From the NCBI RefSeq assembly GCF_018130245.1, contig NZ_JAFCKP010000001.1, forward strand, positions 62,001 through 126,000: a stretch of DNA of 64,000 bases. The letters are read 5' to 3'. The translations under genes were made by a program, and so were the position numbers. The stretch comes from Bradyrhizobium sp. SZCCT0231. GTDB taxonomy: Bacteria; Pseudomonadota; Alphaproteobacteria; Rhizobiales; Xanthobacteraceae. Of the stretch, positions 26,313 through 35,119 are shown in pieces. How positions within the stretch are numbered: position 1 is the first letter of the stretch; every line of letters starts with the position of its first letter. The notes under the pieces are model-generated. The model had not been told where the DNA came from and made no database searches. It saw only the letters and a program-made list of their open reading frames with translations.

Positions 26313-27929
26313 GTGACCGCAGAGACAACCGTCTATGCCCGCTTTCGCGAGACCGCCCTGCGCCGGGGCGAGGGCGGCTTTCTCAACGTGCTGCCGGAGA
26401 CGGCCGGCATTTACGGCATCGCGGCCGGCGAGATTTCCTATCGCGCCATGCTCGAACGGATCGAGGCCCGGCGGCAGGCGTTCGCGGCGAAAGGCTACGG
26501 CGAAGGACACAGGGTCGGGCTGCTGCTTCAGAACCGGCCCGTGTTCGTCGAGCTTTGGTTCGCGCTGAACGCGCTCGGCGTCTCCGTCGTGCCGATCAAT
26601 CCCGATTTGCGCATGAGCGAGCTCGAATACATCGTCGCCCATTCCGAGATGAATGCGGCCGTCGTCCTCGCCGGGCGGTGCGCCGAGGTCGAGGCTGCCG
26701 CGCGCCAGGCCGGCCGACCGATGCCGGTCGTGACCGGCGACGACGATAGTCCCGCGCCATATGACGGTGAACGGCCCTTGCGGCCTGCGGGCGGCGCAAC
26801 GGAATGCGCCTTGCTCTACACGTCCGGTACGACCGGGCAGCCGAAAGGCTGCGTTCTCACCAACCAGTATTTCCTGCACAGCGGAAACTGGTATCGCGAC
26901 GCCGGCGGGCTGATCGGCCTGAAGCACGATGGCGAACGCATGATCACGCCGCTGCCGCTGTTCCACATGAACGCGATGGCGGTCTCGCTGATGGCGATGG
27001 TTTCGGTCGGCGGCTGCCTGACCATGCTCGATCGCTTTCATCCGCGCAGCTGGTGGAATTCGGTCAGGGACAGCCGGGCAACGTGCCTGCACTATCTCGG
27101 CGTCATGCCGTCGATGCTGATGAGCGCCGCGCCCTCGGAACAGGATCGGCAGCATACCGTGCGCTTCGGCTTTGGCGCCGGCGTCGACAAGCTGCTCCAC
27201 GCACCGTTCGAGGCGCGCTTCGGCTTCCCGCTGATCGAGGCCTGGGCGATGACCGAGACCGGTAGCGGCGGCGTGATCGCCGCCAATGTCGAGCCGCGCA
27301 AGATCGGCACCAGCTGCTTCGGGCGCCCGGCCCCGGAGGTCGACATTCGCATCGTCGATGACAGCGGAGATGACGCACCGGCCGGCGCGCCGGGAGAACT
27401 GCTGGTGCGGCGAGCCGGCGCGGATCCGCGCTTTGGCTTCTTCCGGGAGTACCTCAAGAACCCCGAGGCCACGGCGGAGGCCTGGGCCGGGGGCTGGCTG
27501 CACACCGGCGATATCGTCGCGCGGGATGCGGACGGCGATCTGCATTTCGTCGATCGCAAGAAGAACGTCATCCGCCGTTCCGGCGAGAACATCGCAGCCG
27601 TCGAGGTCGAATCCGTCCTCAATCGTCACCCCCTGATACGGCAGGCCGCCGTTGCGGCAACCCCGGACCCGGTGCGCGGCGACGAGGTCGCGGCCGTCAT
27701 CATCGCCGAGCAGGCGGACGCCGACCGCGCGCTGGCCGAGGACATCGTCCGCTGGAGCCTGGAGCAGATGGCCTATTACAAGGCGCCCGGCTGGATTTGT
27801 TTCGTCGGCCGGCTGCCGCTGACCGCAACCGAGAAGATCCAGCGCGGCGGCTTGAAGGAATTCGTCGCCAAGCTGATGCAGGACGGCGCCTTCTTCGATC
27901 TGCGCGATCTGAAGCGGCGGCAGGTCTGA
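26313..27929 (+). CDS. AMP-forming acyl/aryl-CoA ligase
   Basis: A 538-residue ANL-superfamily ligase that activates a carboxylic acid with ATP and CoA. The P-loop-like motif is YTSGTTGQPKG, the A5 motif EAWAMTETGSGG, A7 WLHTGDIV, A8 DRKKNVIRRSGENI, and the A10 lysine lies in LTATEKIQRGG. GTG start at 26313, 8 bp after the beta subunit stop and within the same operon. It could activate the oxygenase substrate or product. A second ligase at 48434 belongs to the other operon, so at least two thioester-forming steps are likely. Confidence 0.92.
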   Translation: MTAETTVYARFRETALRRGEGGFLNVLPETAGIYGIAAGEISYRAMLERIEARRQAFAAKGYGEGHRVGLLLQNRPVFVELWFALNALGVSVVPINPDLRMSELEYIVAHSEMNAAVVLAGRCAEVEAAARQAGRPMPVVTGDDDSPAPYDGERPLRPAGGATECALLYTSGTTGQPKGCVLTNQYFLHSGNWYRDAGGLIGLKHDGERMITPLPLFHMNAMAVSLMAMVSVGGCLTMLDRFHPRSWWNSVRDSRATCLHYLGVMPSMLMSAAPSEQDRQHTVRFGFGAGVDKLLHAPFEARFGFPLIEAWAMTETGSGGVIAANVEPRKIGTSCFGRPAPEVDIRIVDDSGDDAPAGAPGELLVRRAGADPRFGFFREYLKNPEATAEAWAGGWLHTGDIVARDADGDLHFVDRKKNVIRRSGENIAAVEVESVLNRHPLIRQAAVAATPDPVRGDEVAAVIIAEQADADRALAEDIVRWSLEQMAYYKAPGWICFVGRLPLTATEKIQRGGLKEFVAKLMQDGAFFDLRDLKRRQV

Positions 27930-27955
27930 CGCATGTCGCCGATGGGAAACCGAAC

Positions 27956-28684
27956 ATGAGCCATGTCCGCACCACCCTCATCACCGGCGGGAATTCCGGG
28001 ATCGGCGAAGCACTGGCGAAGAATCTCGTCGGCAGGGGCCAGCGCGTGGTCTCGGTCGGGCTGGACGCACCGGACTGGACGCACGATCTGCTCACGGCGT
28101 ATCGCGCCGACCTGACGTGCCTCGAGCAGACACGGGCCGTCGCCCAGGAGATCAGCTCCAACCACGCGATCGATTGTCTCGTGCACAATGCCGGCATCAT
28201 CCTGCCGAACCTGCTGCCCGATGCGAAGCCCGAAGACATCCTGGCGCTTGCGCAGCTGCATCTCGGCGCACCCATGCTCCTGACCCAGGCCGCTCTGGAG
28301 GGGATGATATCGCGCCGTTTCGGCCGCATCGTGTTCGTGAGCTCGCGTGCGGCGATGGGCGCCGCGACCCGCTCGGCCTATTCCGCCACAAAGGCCGGCG
28401 TGCACGGCATGGCGCGGACATGGGCGCTGGAGCTTGCGGCCAGCGGCATCACCGTCAACGTCGTCGCGCCGGGCCCGATCCTGACCGACAATTTCTGGGG
28501 CATCGTCCCCAAGGACTCCGAGCGACAGGAGAGAATGGCGCGCAACGTCCCGGTCGGCCGGCTCGGCGCGCGCGGGGACGTCGCGCACGCGATCGAATTC
28601 TTTCTCGACGAACGCTCGGACTTCGTGACCGGGCAGGTGCTCTATGTGTGCGGCGGCACCAGCCTCGTCGGCCTCGGCCCATAA
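27956..28684 (+). CDS. Short-chain dehydrogenase/reductase
   Basis: A 242-residue classical SDR: TLITGGNSGIGEALA is the NAD(P)-binding glycine motif, HNAG the NAG motif, and VFVSSRAA plus YSATK the Ser-Tyr-Lys active site. NVVAPGPILTDNF and GQVLYVCGG complete the pattern. It is the last gene of the oxygenase operon, starting 27 bp after the ligase. It should oxidise or reduce an alcohol/ketone intermediate. The start ATG at 27956 is the one directly before the Rossmann strand; the longer frame overlaps the ligase. Confidence 0.92.
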   Translation: MSHVRTTLITGGNSGIGEALAKNLVGRGQRVVSVGLDAPDWTHDLLTAYRADLTCLEQTRAVAQEISSNHAIDCLVHNAGIILPNLLPDAKPEDILALAQLHLGAPMLLTQAALEGMISRRFGRIVFVSSRAAMGAATRSAYSATKAGVHGMARTWALELAASGITVNVVAPGPILTDNFWGIVPKDSERQERMARNVPVGRLGARGDVAHAIEFFLDERSDFVTGQVLYVCGGTSLVGLGP

Positions 28685-28685
28685 C

Positions 28686-28703
28686 GCGCGTCAGATGACG
28701 CGC
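28686..28703. terminator. Hairpin between convergent operons
   Basis: GCGCGTCA-GA-TGACGCGC is a perfect 8-bp inverted repeat filling the 20-bp gap between the SDR stop and the stop of the convergent MarR gene. It has no U-run on either strand, so its strength as a terminator is uncertain, but the position suits a bidirectional barrier. Confidence 0.45.
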
Positions 28704-28704
28704 A

Positions 28705-29187
28705 TCAGATCTGGTTCTGCTTGACGTTCTCCACCATCTTGGCCAGCACGCGCGCGCAGACCTCGATCTCGTCGGGATCGATGCCGGCAGTCAGGCGCTC
28801 GTAGTTCTTTGCCATGATCGGCCAGATCTTTCGCAGCAGCGCCTCGCCGTCGGCGGTCAACGCCACGACCCGGCGGCGCTGATCCTCCTCGGCGATCTCG
28901 CGCTTGACGAGACCTGCGGACACCATGGATTCGACCATGCGGCTGGCTGTCGACTGCTCGGTCACGGCGAGAACGGCGATCTCGTTGACCGTGAGGGTCT
29001 TGTAGATGAACAGGACCGACAAGGTGCGAAAGACGACGTTGTTGATGCCGTGCTCGGTGAGGTCCCGGTTCTGATCCAGGTTCCAGCGATTTGCCAGCCG
29101 ATTGATCAGGTAGGGAATGTAGGCGTGCAGCTGGTCCCTCGACCTTGGCGGCCCGGATCTCCACCTGCTCCTGGATTCTCTTGCCAT
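28705..29187 (-). CDS. MarR-family regulator, distal of a tandem pair
   Basis: A 160-residue MarR-type winged-helix regulator. The recognition region reads TVNEIAVLAVTEQSTASRMVESMVSAGLVKREIAEEDQRRR (outline), followed by VVALTADGEALLRKIW, the usual wing and helix 5. The start codon overlaps the stop of the upstream MarR gene as TAATG, so it is translationally coupled and has no own ribosome site. It is the last gene of the IorAB operon. Such proteins usually repress catabolic genes and release DNA on binding a phenolic or indolic ligand; the ATATG-N6-CATAY sites are candidate targets for one of the two. Confidence 0.9.
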   Translation of the reverse strand: MARESRSRWRSGPPRSRDQLHAYIPYLINRLANRWNLDQNRDLTEHGINNVVFRTLSVLFIYKTLTVNEIAVLAVTEQSTASRMVESMVSAGLVKREIAEEDQRRRVVALTADGEALLRKIWPIMAKNYERLTAGIDPDEIEVCARVLAKMVENVKQNQI

Positions 29188-29678
29188 TAGCTTTTTCGAC
29201 TTTGCTTTTTGCTGGGGGTACGGATTTTTGCCGAAAGAGAACGCAGCACCGTCAGCGCCGTTTCGAGTTCCTTGGCCGAGGTGTTCTCGAACCGTTGGCT
29301 GAGATGTCTCTTGTGCACGTCGGCGGCCTTCCTGAACAAGGCTTCGCCTTTCGGCGTGAGGCGCACGATGAACGACCTGCGATCCTCACTCGACATTTCC
29401 TTGCTGATGAGGTCGTCCGCCAGGAGGCGCTGCACCAGGCCCGAGACGTTGCCGCCGGATACCTTCAGGTTCTGCGACAATTGTCCGAGCGCGAGGCCGT
29501 TCCTGTCGCGGTCGAGCTGGGCCAGCACGTCGAATTTCGCCAGCGACAAGCCGAACTCCGAGCCCAGCAGGGAGTTCAGCGACGCGAAGATGTCGCCGTG
29601 CAGCGACAACAGCTGCAGCCAGAGCCGGGTCTCGATCTGCCCGACGGGAACGATAGTCTCTTTGAGCGCTGCCGGCAT
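29187..29678 (-). CDS. MarR-family regulator, proximal of a tandem pair
   Basis: A 163-residue MarR regulator. The DNA-binding part is LALGQLSQNLKVSGGNVSGLVQRLL followed by SSEDRRSFIVRLTPKGEALF, the typical wing with Asp-Arg-Arg. The N-terminal dimerisation helix has RLWLQLLSLHGDIFASLN, and in that feature it resembles the third MarR at 50063 (RLWLRLLACTSMIEGEL), so these two may be paralogues. Its C-terminal tail is Lys/Arg/Ser-rich. It is encoded downstream of iorB on the same strand and is coupled to the second MarR gene. Confidence 0.9.
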   Translation of the reverse strand: MPAALKETIVPVGQIETRLWLQLLSLHGDIFASLNSLLGSEFGLSLAKFDVLAQLDRDRNGLALGQLSQNLKVSGGNVSGLVQRLLADDLISKEMSSEDRRSFIVRLTPKGEALFRKAADVHKRHLSQRFENTSAKELETALTVLRSLSAKIRTPSKKQSRKS

Positions 29679-29814
29679 CGCGTGACCAGGGCTACGGGTT
29701 GGTCTGAAGGAGGTATTTGGAAGGTCGTCGCCCCGGGACCGACCGGGGAGCGCCGTCAGGCAGACCGATTCTGGCCCGCTTCAGCTTGAACGGCATTCGG
29801 CGCCGGCGTCAATC

Positions 29815-31383
29815 TCATGAGGCGAAGCTCTCGATGGTCCGGATCACACCGTCGAGCTCCTTGCCCGGGCCGTCCTTCAGTGCCGCCTCCCGAAGCCGCC
29901 GCGCCCAGTCGGCGGCATCCTCGCGCCGCTCCACCAGCTTGATCGCAGCCAGCGTCCTGTCGAATTTCGACAGCCCGCGGCTGTGGGTATCGGAATAGCC
30001 CTTCACCAGCCTGCGGCATTGCAGGATTTCCACGCCGAGCTGGTAATTGATGCCGACGGCATCGGTCGCGTTCCTGAGCCATTGGTCCCGATGATCGGTC
30101 TCGACCGCGTGACGCAGCGAGTGGCGGCGTATGCTCCGCAGCCCGCCCACGACATAGAGCACCAGGAACCAGGGCAGCGAATAGGTCCGCACCCGGCGCC
30201 CCTTGTTGACGCGGCGATCGAGCCAGCCGAGGAGGCGGGGTCTCGCGCCAAGCCAGCGCCCGAAGCCTGCCGGCAGCAGGCCCATGACCTCCTCCATGCG
30301 CGGGTGCATGAATTCGGTGGTGTGGAGTACCTGGTCTTGCGACAGCTCCAGTTCGCTTTCGATCCGCGCGCGGCGACCGGCGCGGGTCTTGAGGTCGGCG
30401 ACGCGGATGACGTCGTCATAGCTCATCGCGTTGGCGAGATGCTTTGCTGCGGCCTGCGTGAATGCGTAGTCCCGCTCGGCGCCGCCGGCGTTCCGGTCCG
30501 TGGTGGACAGCGCGACGAGGATGTCGAGATATTCGGCGCCATATGCGACGTCCTGGAAATCGACGACCTTCCTCAGGCCGGCACGCGCCATCGCCTGCGC
30601 AGGTACGGGCACCTCCCGCGTCAACCGCGCGACAAGTCCACTGAGCTGCGGGTCGAGCGGTGCAGGAGCGGGCTTCGTGCTGGCCGGTCGCGGCTCGACC
30701 GGTGCCGCAACGTCCGCAGGCCCGGTCTTGACGCGGTCGAAGGCGGCGTCAAAAGTCTCGATGCTGGCCTTTGCGCCCTTGCCGCCGGCGCGGATCACGT
30801 CGAGATAGCTCTCGCGGTTGAACGGCAGCACGCCGGCTCCTGCCAGCGCTCCGAACATTGCCGCCGAGATGACGCTGCCATGCGCGATCGCCAGCGCGTT
30901 CAGGTCGAAGATGATCTCGGTCTTGGCGGCAACGCCGATTGCGCCTGTCACCGCGCCCTTGTCGGCAATGCCGTTGCCGGGCACGATCTTCTCGCCGATC
31001 GCAAACGACCTGTGGTTGGAAGCGATCAGGGTCGTGCGCTCCGGCGTCACGAGGCCGCGCAGGATCGAGCGGCCGGCTTCCATGAATTCGGCGGCCATCA
31101 CCACGTCGACGTCGCCGGGCGTCGGCATCAAGGACAGGATCGGCTTGCGGCCGTCGAGCGGCGGCATCGCCTCGATATAGTAGATCGTCGCGCCGGTGCG
31201 CTGGGCAACGCCGGGCACCGAGGTCGACTGCGCGACCCAGCCGTGGTTCTCGGCGAGCTGCACGATCCAGTCGGTGAGGACGCCGCCGCCCTGGCCGCCC
31301 ATCGCAACGATCGCGATCGAGATCGGCCGCTCGGTCGCATCTCCCGCGGCGGGCAGGGCCAGCCGTACCCTCTCGTCCCTCAT
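29815..31383 (-). CDS. iorB: Indolepyruvate:ferredoxin oxidoreductase beta-type subunit
   Basis: A 522-residue subunit, longer than the classical 200-residue IorB. The N-terminal part (about 20-210) is the 2-oxoacid oxidoreductase gamma/catalytic domain, with IVAMGGQGGGVLTDWI and the typical GVAQRTGATIYYIEAMP. It is followed by a DUF6537-like helical C-terminal extension seen in alpha- and betaproteobacterial IorAB pairs. Start at the ATG at 31383, overlapping the iorA stop as ATGA. With IorA it would oxidatively decarboxylate an aryl 2-oxo acid to the CoA ester, reducing ferredoxin. The aryl 2-oxo acid could be indolepyruvate, phenylglyoxylate or isatinate. Confidence 0.88.
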   Translation of the reverse strand: MRDERVRLALPAAGDATERPISIAIVAMGGQGGGVLTDWIVQLAENHGWVAQSTSVPGVAQRTGATIYYIEAMPPLDGRKPILSLMPTPGDVDVVMAAEFMEAGRSILRGLVTPERTTLIASNHRSFAIGEKIVPGNGIADKGAVTGAIGVAAKTEIIFDLNALAIAHGSVISAAMFGALAGAGVLPFNRESYLDVIRAGGKGAKASIETFDAAFDRVKTGPADVAAPVEPRPASTKPAPAPLDPQLSGLVARLTREVPVPAQAMARAGLRKVVDFQDVAYGAEYLDILVALSTTDRNAGGAERDYAFTQAAAKHLANAMSYDDVIRVADLKTRAGRRARIESELELSQDQVLHTTEFMHPRMEEVMGLLPAGFGRWLGARPRLLGWLDRRVNKGRRVRTYSLPWFLVLYVVGGLRSIRRHSLRHAVETDHRDQWLRNATDAVGINYQLGVEILQCRRLVKGYSDTHSRGLSKFDRTLAAIKLVERREDAADWARRLREAALKDGPGKELDGVIRTIESFAS

Positions 31384-33539
31384 GCCAGCGCCTCGAGCCC
31401 CACGCGCCGGCGATCGCGCCGCCGCTGCAGCCAGCCGATCACGGACATCGCGACCTTCGACTTCAACTTGTCCCATCGGCTTGGATTGTGGATGACGTCG
31501 GCGCGATAGAATGAGGGACAGAGCACGGCGGCTTCGGCGACCTCGCCGCAATTGCCGCAGCCGACACAGGAATTGTCGATGGCGGCAACCGGATCGTCGC
31601 GCAGGGGATCGTCGAGCTGCTTCACCGAGAGGGACGGGCAGCCGGAGAGCCGGATACAGGCATGGTCGCCGGTGCACACGTCCTCGTCAACGCCGAAGCG
31701 CTCCTTGACGGTGCGGACGCCGTCCTTGATGGCCTTGCTCATCTGCGGCTTCACGCGGCGCTGCTTGTTCAGCATGCATTCGGACGAGGCGACGATAACC
31801 TTGGGGCCTTCATCCGCCGTCGTCAGCGCTTCCTTCAGCGTGTCGCGCATCTTGCCGACGTCATAGGTGCGGTCGATCTGCCGGACCCATTGGGCGCCGA
31901 TGCCCTTCACGGCTTGCACGATGGAATTGTTGGTCTTGCGCCGCTTGTTGGCAGCGCGTGACGACAGGATGTCCTGTCCGCCGGTTGCCGAGGTATAGAA
32001 GTTGTCGACGATGACGAACACGCCGTCATGCTTGTTGAAGACGGCGTTGCCGATGCCGCTGGTCAGCCCGTTGTGCCAAAAGCCGCCGTCACCCATCACC
32101 GCGATCGAGCGTTTGTCGGCCTTGACGTTGAAGGCCGAGGTCGAGGCCGGACCGAGGCCGAAGCCCATCGTCGTGGCGCCGATATTGAAGGGCGGCAGGA
32201 TCGAGAACAGGTGGCAGCCGATGTCGGCCGAGACGTGGTGCTGGCCGAGTTCCTCCTCGACCAGTTTCATGGCAGCGAAGATCGGTCGTTCCGGGCAGCC
32301 GGTGCAGAGCCCGGGCGGGCGCGCCGGCACAACCTGCTTGAGCTTCTCGACCGCGGGATGGCCGAGCACGGGAACGGCATCCGGCGCCGGTGGCCTGTTG
32401 CCGAGCAATCTCGGCTCTGTCTTCTCGAGGAAGTCCCTGATGCCGCCAAGCAGGACCTGCGCTGTGTAGTCGCCACCCATCGGCAGCACGTCCTTGCCGT
32501 GGACGCGCGCCTGGATGTCCTTGCGCCGCAGCACGGTGTTGATCGCCTGCTCCAGATATTCCGGCTGGCCTTCCTCGACGATCAGGACGGCGTCCTTGTC
32601 GAGGCAGAATTCCGCGACCTCCGCCTCGATCACGGGGTAGGTGACGTTCATGACGTAGAGCGGGACCTGGGTATTGCCATAGGCATCCGACAGGCCGAGA
32701 TATTGCAGCGCGCGAATGACATTGTTGTACATGCCGCCCTGCATGACGATGCCCACCTTGCCTCGCGCCGGTCCCATCCATTCGTTCAGCCTGTTGTCCC
32801 GGATGAAGCCGATCGCCGCCGGCATGCGTGTCTTGATCTTCTCCTGCTCGTGCTCATAGGCCGCCGGCGGCAGCACGATGCGATTGACGTCGCGCTTGGG
32901 ATTGTTGAGCGCGTCCTTGATGGTGTGCGCCGGCCTGACATTGTCCTTGCAGGCAAAGCTCCCATGCATGTGGCAGGCGCGAACGCGGACCTCGAGCATC
33001 ACGGGCGTGTTCGAGACTTCCGACAGCTCGAAGCCCTTTTCGATCAGATTGACGATGCATTCATGGTCGGGACGCGGGTCGAGCAGCCACATCTGCGATT
33101 TCATCGCGAAGGCGTGGGTCCGCTCCTGCATGATGGAGGAGCCTTCGCCGTAGTCCTCGCCGACGACGATCATGGTGCCGCCGGTGACGCCGCCGGAGGC
33201 GAGATTGGCCAGGGCATCGGAGGCGACATTGGTGCCGACGGTCGACTTCCAGGCCACTGCGCCGCGCAGCGGATACATCACGGAGGCCGAGAGCATGGCG
33301 GCCGCCGCCGCCTCGTTCGCCGAACTCTGGAACACGACGCCGAGATCGTCGAGCACGTCCTTGGCATCGGCCAGCACATCCATCAGATGCGAGATCGGCG
33401 AGCCCTGGTAGCCGCCGACATAGGCGACACCCGATTGCAGCAGTGCCTTGGTGATGGCGAGGATGCCTTCGCCGCGAAAGGTGTCACCGGCGCCGAGCCG
33501 GAGATCTTCGACTTCGCGCGCGAAAGACCGTTCAGCCAT
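31380..33539 (-). CDS. iorA: Indolepyruvate:ferredoxin oxidoreductase alpha-type subunit
   Basis: A 719-residue IorA-type subunit. The N-terminal pyrimidine-binding domain has GGYQGSPISHLMDVL, the glutamate region NEAAAAAML and GTNVASDALANLA. The thiamine diphosphate domain has GDGGFWHNGLTSGIGNAVF and a conserved CTGCPERP cysteine pair. The C-terminus has a ferredoxin-like part with CVGCGNC plus a further distal cysteine and CTGDHACIRLSGCPS. The enzyme uses ThDP, Fe-S clusters and CoA. It begins with GGAGG at good spacing, behind a near-consensus promoter that carries the putative MarR operator. Its place opposite a ring-hydroxylase operon points to an aryl 2-oxo acid from the pathway rather than amino-acid metabolism. 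Confidence 0.92.
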   Translation of the reverse strand: MAERSFAREVEDLRLGAGDTFRGEGILAITKALLQSGVAYVGGYQGSPISHLMDVLADAKDVLDDLGVVFQSSANEAAAAAMLSASVMYPLRGAVAWKSTVGTNVASDALANLASGGVTGGTMIVVGEDYGEGSSIMQERTHAFAMKSQMWLLDPRPDHECIVNLIEKGFELSEVSNTPVMLEVRVRACHMHGSFACKDNVRPAHTIKDALNNPKRDVNRIVLPPAAYEHEQEKIKTRMPAAIGFIRDNRLNEWMGPARGKVGIVMQGGMYNNVIRALQYLGLSDAYGNTQVPLYVMNVTYPVIEAEVAEFCLDKDAVLIVEEGQPEYLEQAINTVLRRKDIQARVHGKDVLPMGGDYTAQVLLGGIRDFLEKTEPRLLGNRPPAPDAVPVLGHPAVEKLKQVVPARPPGLCTGCPERPIFAAMKLVEEELGQHHVSADIGCHLFSILPPFNIGATTMGFGLGPASTSAFNVKADKRSIAVMGDGGFWHNGLTSGIGNAVFNKHDGVFVIVDNFYTSATGGQDILSSRAANKRRKTNNSIVQAVKGIGAQWVRQIDRTYDVGKMRDTLKEALTTADEGPKVIVASSECMLNKQRRVKPQMSKAIKDGVRTVKERFGVDEDVCTGDHACIRLSGCPSLSVKQLDDPLRDDPVAAIDNSCVGCGNCGEVAEAAVLCPSFYRADVIHNPSRWDKLKSKVAMSVIGWLQRRRDRRRVGLEALA

Positions 33540-33553
33540 TGCGTCCTCCAGAA

Positions 33554-33591
33554 ATATGCATTATCATACTTTTACATGTAAAGTAAGTCAA
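33554..33591 (-). promoter_or_regulatory. Promoter of the iorAB operon with ATATG-N6-CATAC operator
   Basis: On the minus strand TTGACT (33591-33586) and TATGAT (33568-33563) are exactly 17 bp apart. An ATATG-CATTAT-CATAC near-perfect inverted repeat (33554-33569) covers the -10. A second palindrome, TTTACATGTAAA, sits in the spacer. The rest of the 415-bp gap up to the cupin gene shows no convincing gene; one long frame there is a shadow. Confidence 0.7.
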
Positions 33592-33910
33592 TGCCGGCCG
33601 CGCCGCTGGTCCCGGGTTCGGGACCGGTCGTAAGCCGGCGACAGGGTGGGGCCGATGCTCGAGCTGTCTCGCTTCAAGGCTGTCGTCGTGCGGCCTTCGC
33701 CTCGTCATCATATCGCGCGTGCGACCGCGGACAAGCCGGGCTCGCCGGCGCGCGGGTCGCGGTCCGTGGAGAAGATCTCGAGCTTCCGGGACGCTGTTCC
33801 CGGCCATAGCTGCTTCGGAACCGGATCGTCGACGCTGCCCTCGCGAAGGCAATCGACGCACGGGGGCGCTTCGATCGAGCGACGCCATGACTCAGGACTT
33901 CATGACACAG

Positions 33911-33940
33911 GACGTCACGAAACAGGACGTCACGAAACAG
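33911..33940 (+). repeat. 15-bp tandem repeat in the cupin gene leader
   Basis: GACGTCACGAAACAG occurs twice in perfect tandem, with partial copies on either side (GACACAG before, GAC after). It lies 15 bp upstream of the chosen start of the cupin dioxygenase. If an upstream ATG is used, the repeat would encode TQDVTKQDVTKQ at the N-terminus. Confidence 0.85.
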
Positions 33941-33955
33941 GACTTGGAGGATGAG

Positions 33956-35062
33956 ATGCGCGAAAACGTGATCGGCCGGGCCAATGTCGAAGACACTCCG
34001 GAGCTGAAGGCCTATTACAAGGACCTCGAGAGATACGAAGCCGGAGCCTTGTGGACCGTCGCCAACAAGATCGAGCCGTGGCAGCCGCAATCGGCCTCCG
34101 TTCCCGTGCTCTGGCGCTACGACGATCTGCGCGAACACGTGCTGCGGTCGGTCGAGCTGGTGTCGCCGGAAAAGGCAGGACGCCGGGTGATCTATCTCAA
34201 CAATCCCGGTCGTCGCGAGGTGTCGGCTGCCGTCGGCTGGCTCTACTCGGGCTTGCAGGTCATGCACCCAGGCGAGGTCGCCTCGGCTCACGCGCACTCG
34301 GCCTCGGCGCTGCGCTTCATCATGGAAGGCTCGGGGGCCTACACAATCGTCGACGGTCACAAGATGACGTTAGGAGCCCGCGATTTCGTGCTCACGCCGA
34401 ACGGCACCTGGCACGAGCATGGGGTCGACGCCGGTGGCTCGGTGTGCATCTGGCAGGACGGGCTCGACATCCCGCTGGTCAATGCGCTCGAAGCCAACTT
34501 CTTCGTGGTGCATCCCAACATCCAGCAGGAGGAATCCGGCTATCCGGTCGACGATATGACCAGGACCTGGGGCAATCCCGGACTTCGCCCGGTGAACGCG
34601 CCGTGGTCGAAGGGATATTCGCCGATGTTCAAATATGAATGGGAGCCGACTTACGAGGCCTTGCGGAAATATGCGGCTGCGACCGACGGCTCTCCCTACG
34701 ACGGCATTCTGATGAACTACGTCAATCCGGTCACCGGCGGGCACGTCATGCAGACCATCGGCGCCAGCATGCAGTTGTTGCGCCCGGGCGAAACGACGAA
34801 ATCGCATCGGCACACCGGCAGCTTCATCTACCAGGTCGCCAAGGGCAGCGGCTATTCCGTGATCGCCGGCCGGCGTTTCGAATGGCGGGAGCGTGACATC
34901 TTCTGCGTTCCGTCCTGGGCCTGGCACGAGCACGGCAACGCCTCGAAGAGCGAGGACGCCTGCCTGTTCTGCTTCAACGACCTGCCCGTGATCGAAGGCC
35001 TTGGTCTCTATCGGGAAGAGGCCTATGGCGACAATGCAGGCCATCAGCCGGTGGCTGCCTGA
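33956..35062 (+). CDS. Bicupin ring-cleavage dioxygenase (gentisate 1,2-dioxygenase type)
   Basis: A 368-residue double-cupin protein of the gentisate/1-hydroxy-2-naphthoate/salicylate 1,2-dioxygenase family. The N-terminal cupin has the iron ligands in SAHAHSASALRF and WHEHGVDAG; the second cupin has TKSHRHTGSFIY and WHEHGNAS. Such enzymes open a (hydroxy- or amino-)salicylate ring between C1 and C2. The ATG at 33956 has GGAGG five bases upstream; an upstream ATG (33887) would add residues made of a tandem repeat. It heads an operon with an FAH hydrolase, a thioesterase and an EthD-like protein. This arrangement parallels gentisate pathways, with hydroxyanthranilate-type substrates also possible. 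Confidence 0.88.
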   Translation: MRENVIGRANVEDTPELKAYYKDLERYEAGALWTVANKIEPWQPQSASVPVLWRYDDLREHVLRSVELVSPEKAGRRVIYLNNPGRREVSAAVGWLYSGLQVMHPGEVASAHAHSASALRFIMEGSGAYTIVDGHKMTLGARDFVLTPNGTWHEHGVDAGGSVCIWQDGLDIPLVNALEANFFVVHPNIQQEESGYPVDDMTRTWGNPGLRPVNAPWSKGYSPMFKYEWEPTYEALRKYAAATDGSPYDGILMNYVNPVTGGHVMQTIGASMQLLRPGETTKSHRHTGSFIYQVAKGSGYSVIAGRRFEWRERDIFCVPSWAWHEHGNASKSEDACLFCFNDLPVIEGLGLYREEAYGDNAGHQPVAA

Positions 35063-35119
35063 CATCTGCATCTGGTTGCCCGCCCCACATTTCAACGGAA
35101 AGAACTGGATCAGGTTTTC

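Noticed and set aside
33719-33955. N-terminal extension of the cupin dioxygenase by up to 79 residues
   Set aside because: The extension is Arg-rich and repeat-encoded, and the ATG at 33956 has an excellent ribosome site. An ATG at 33887 cannot be fully excluded.
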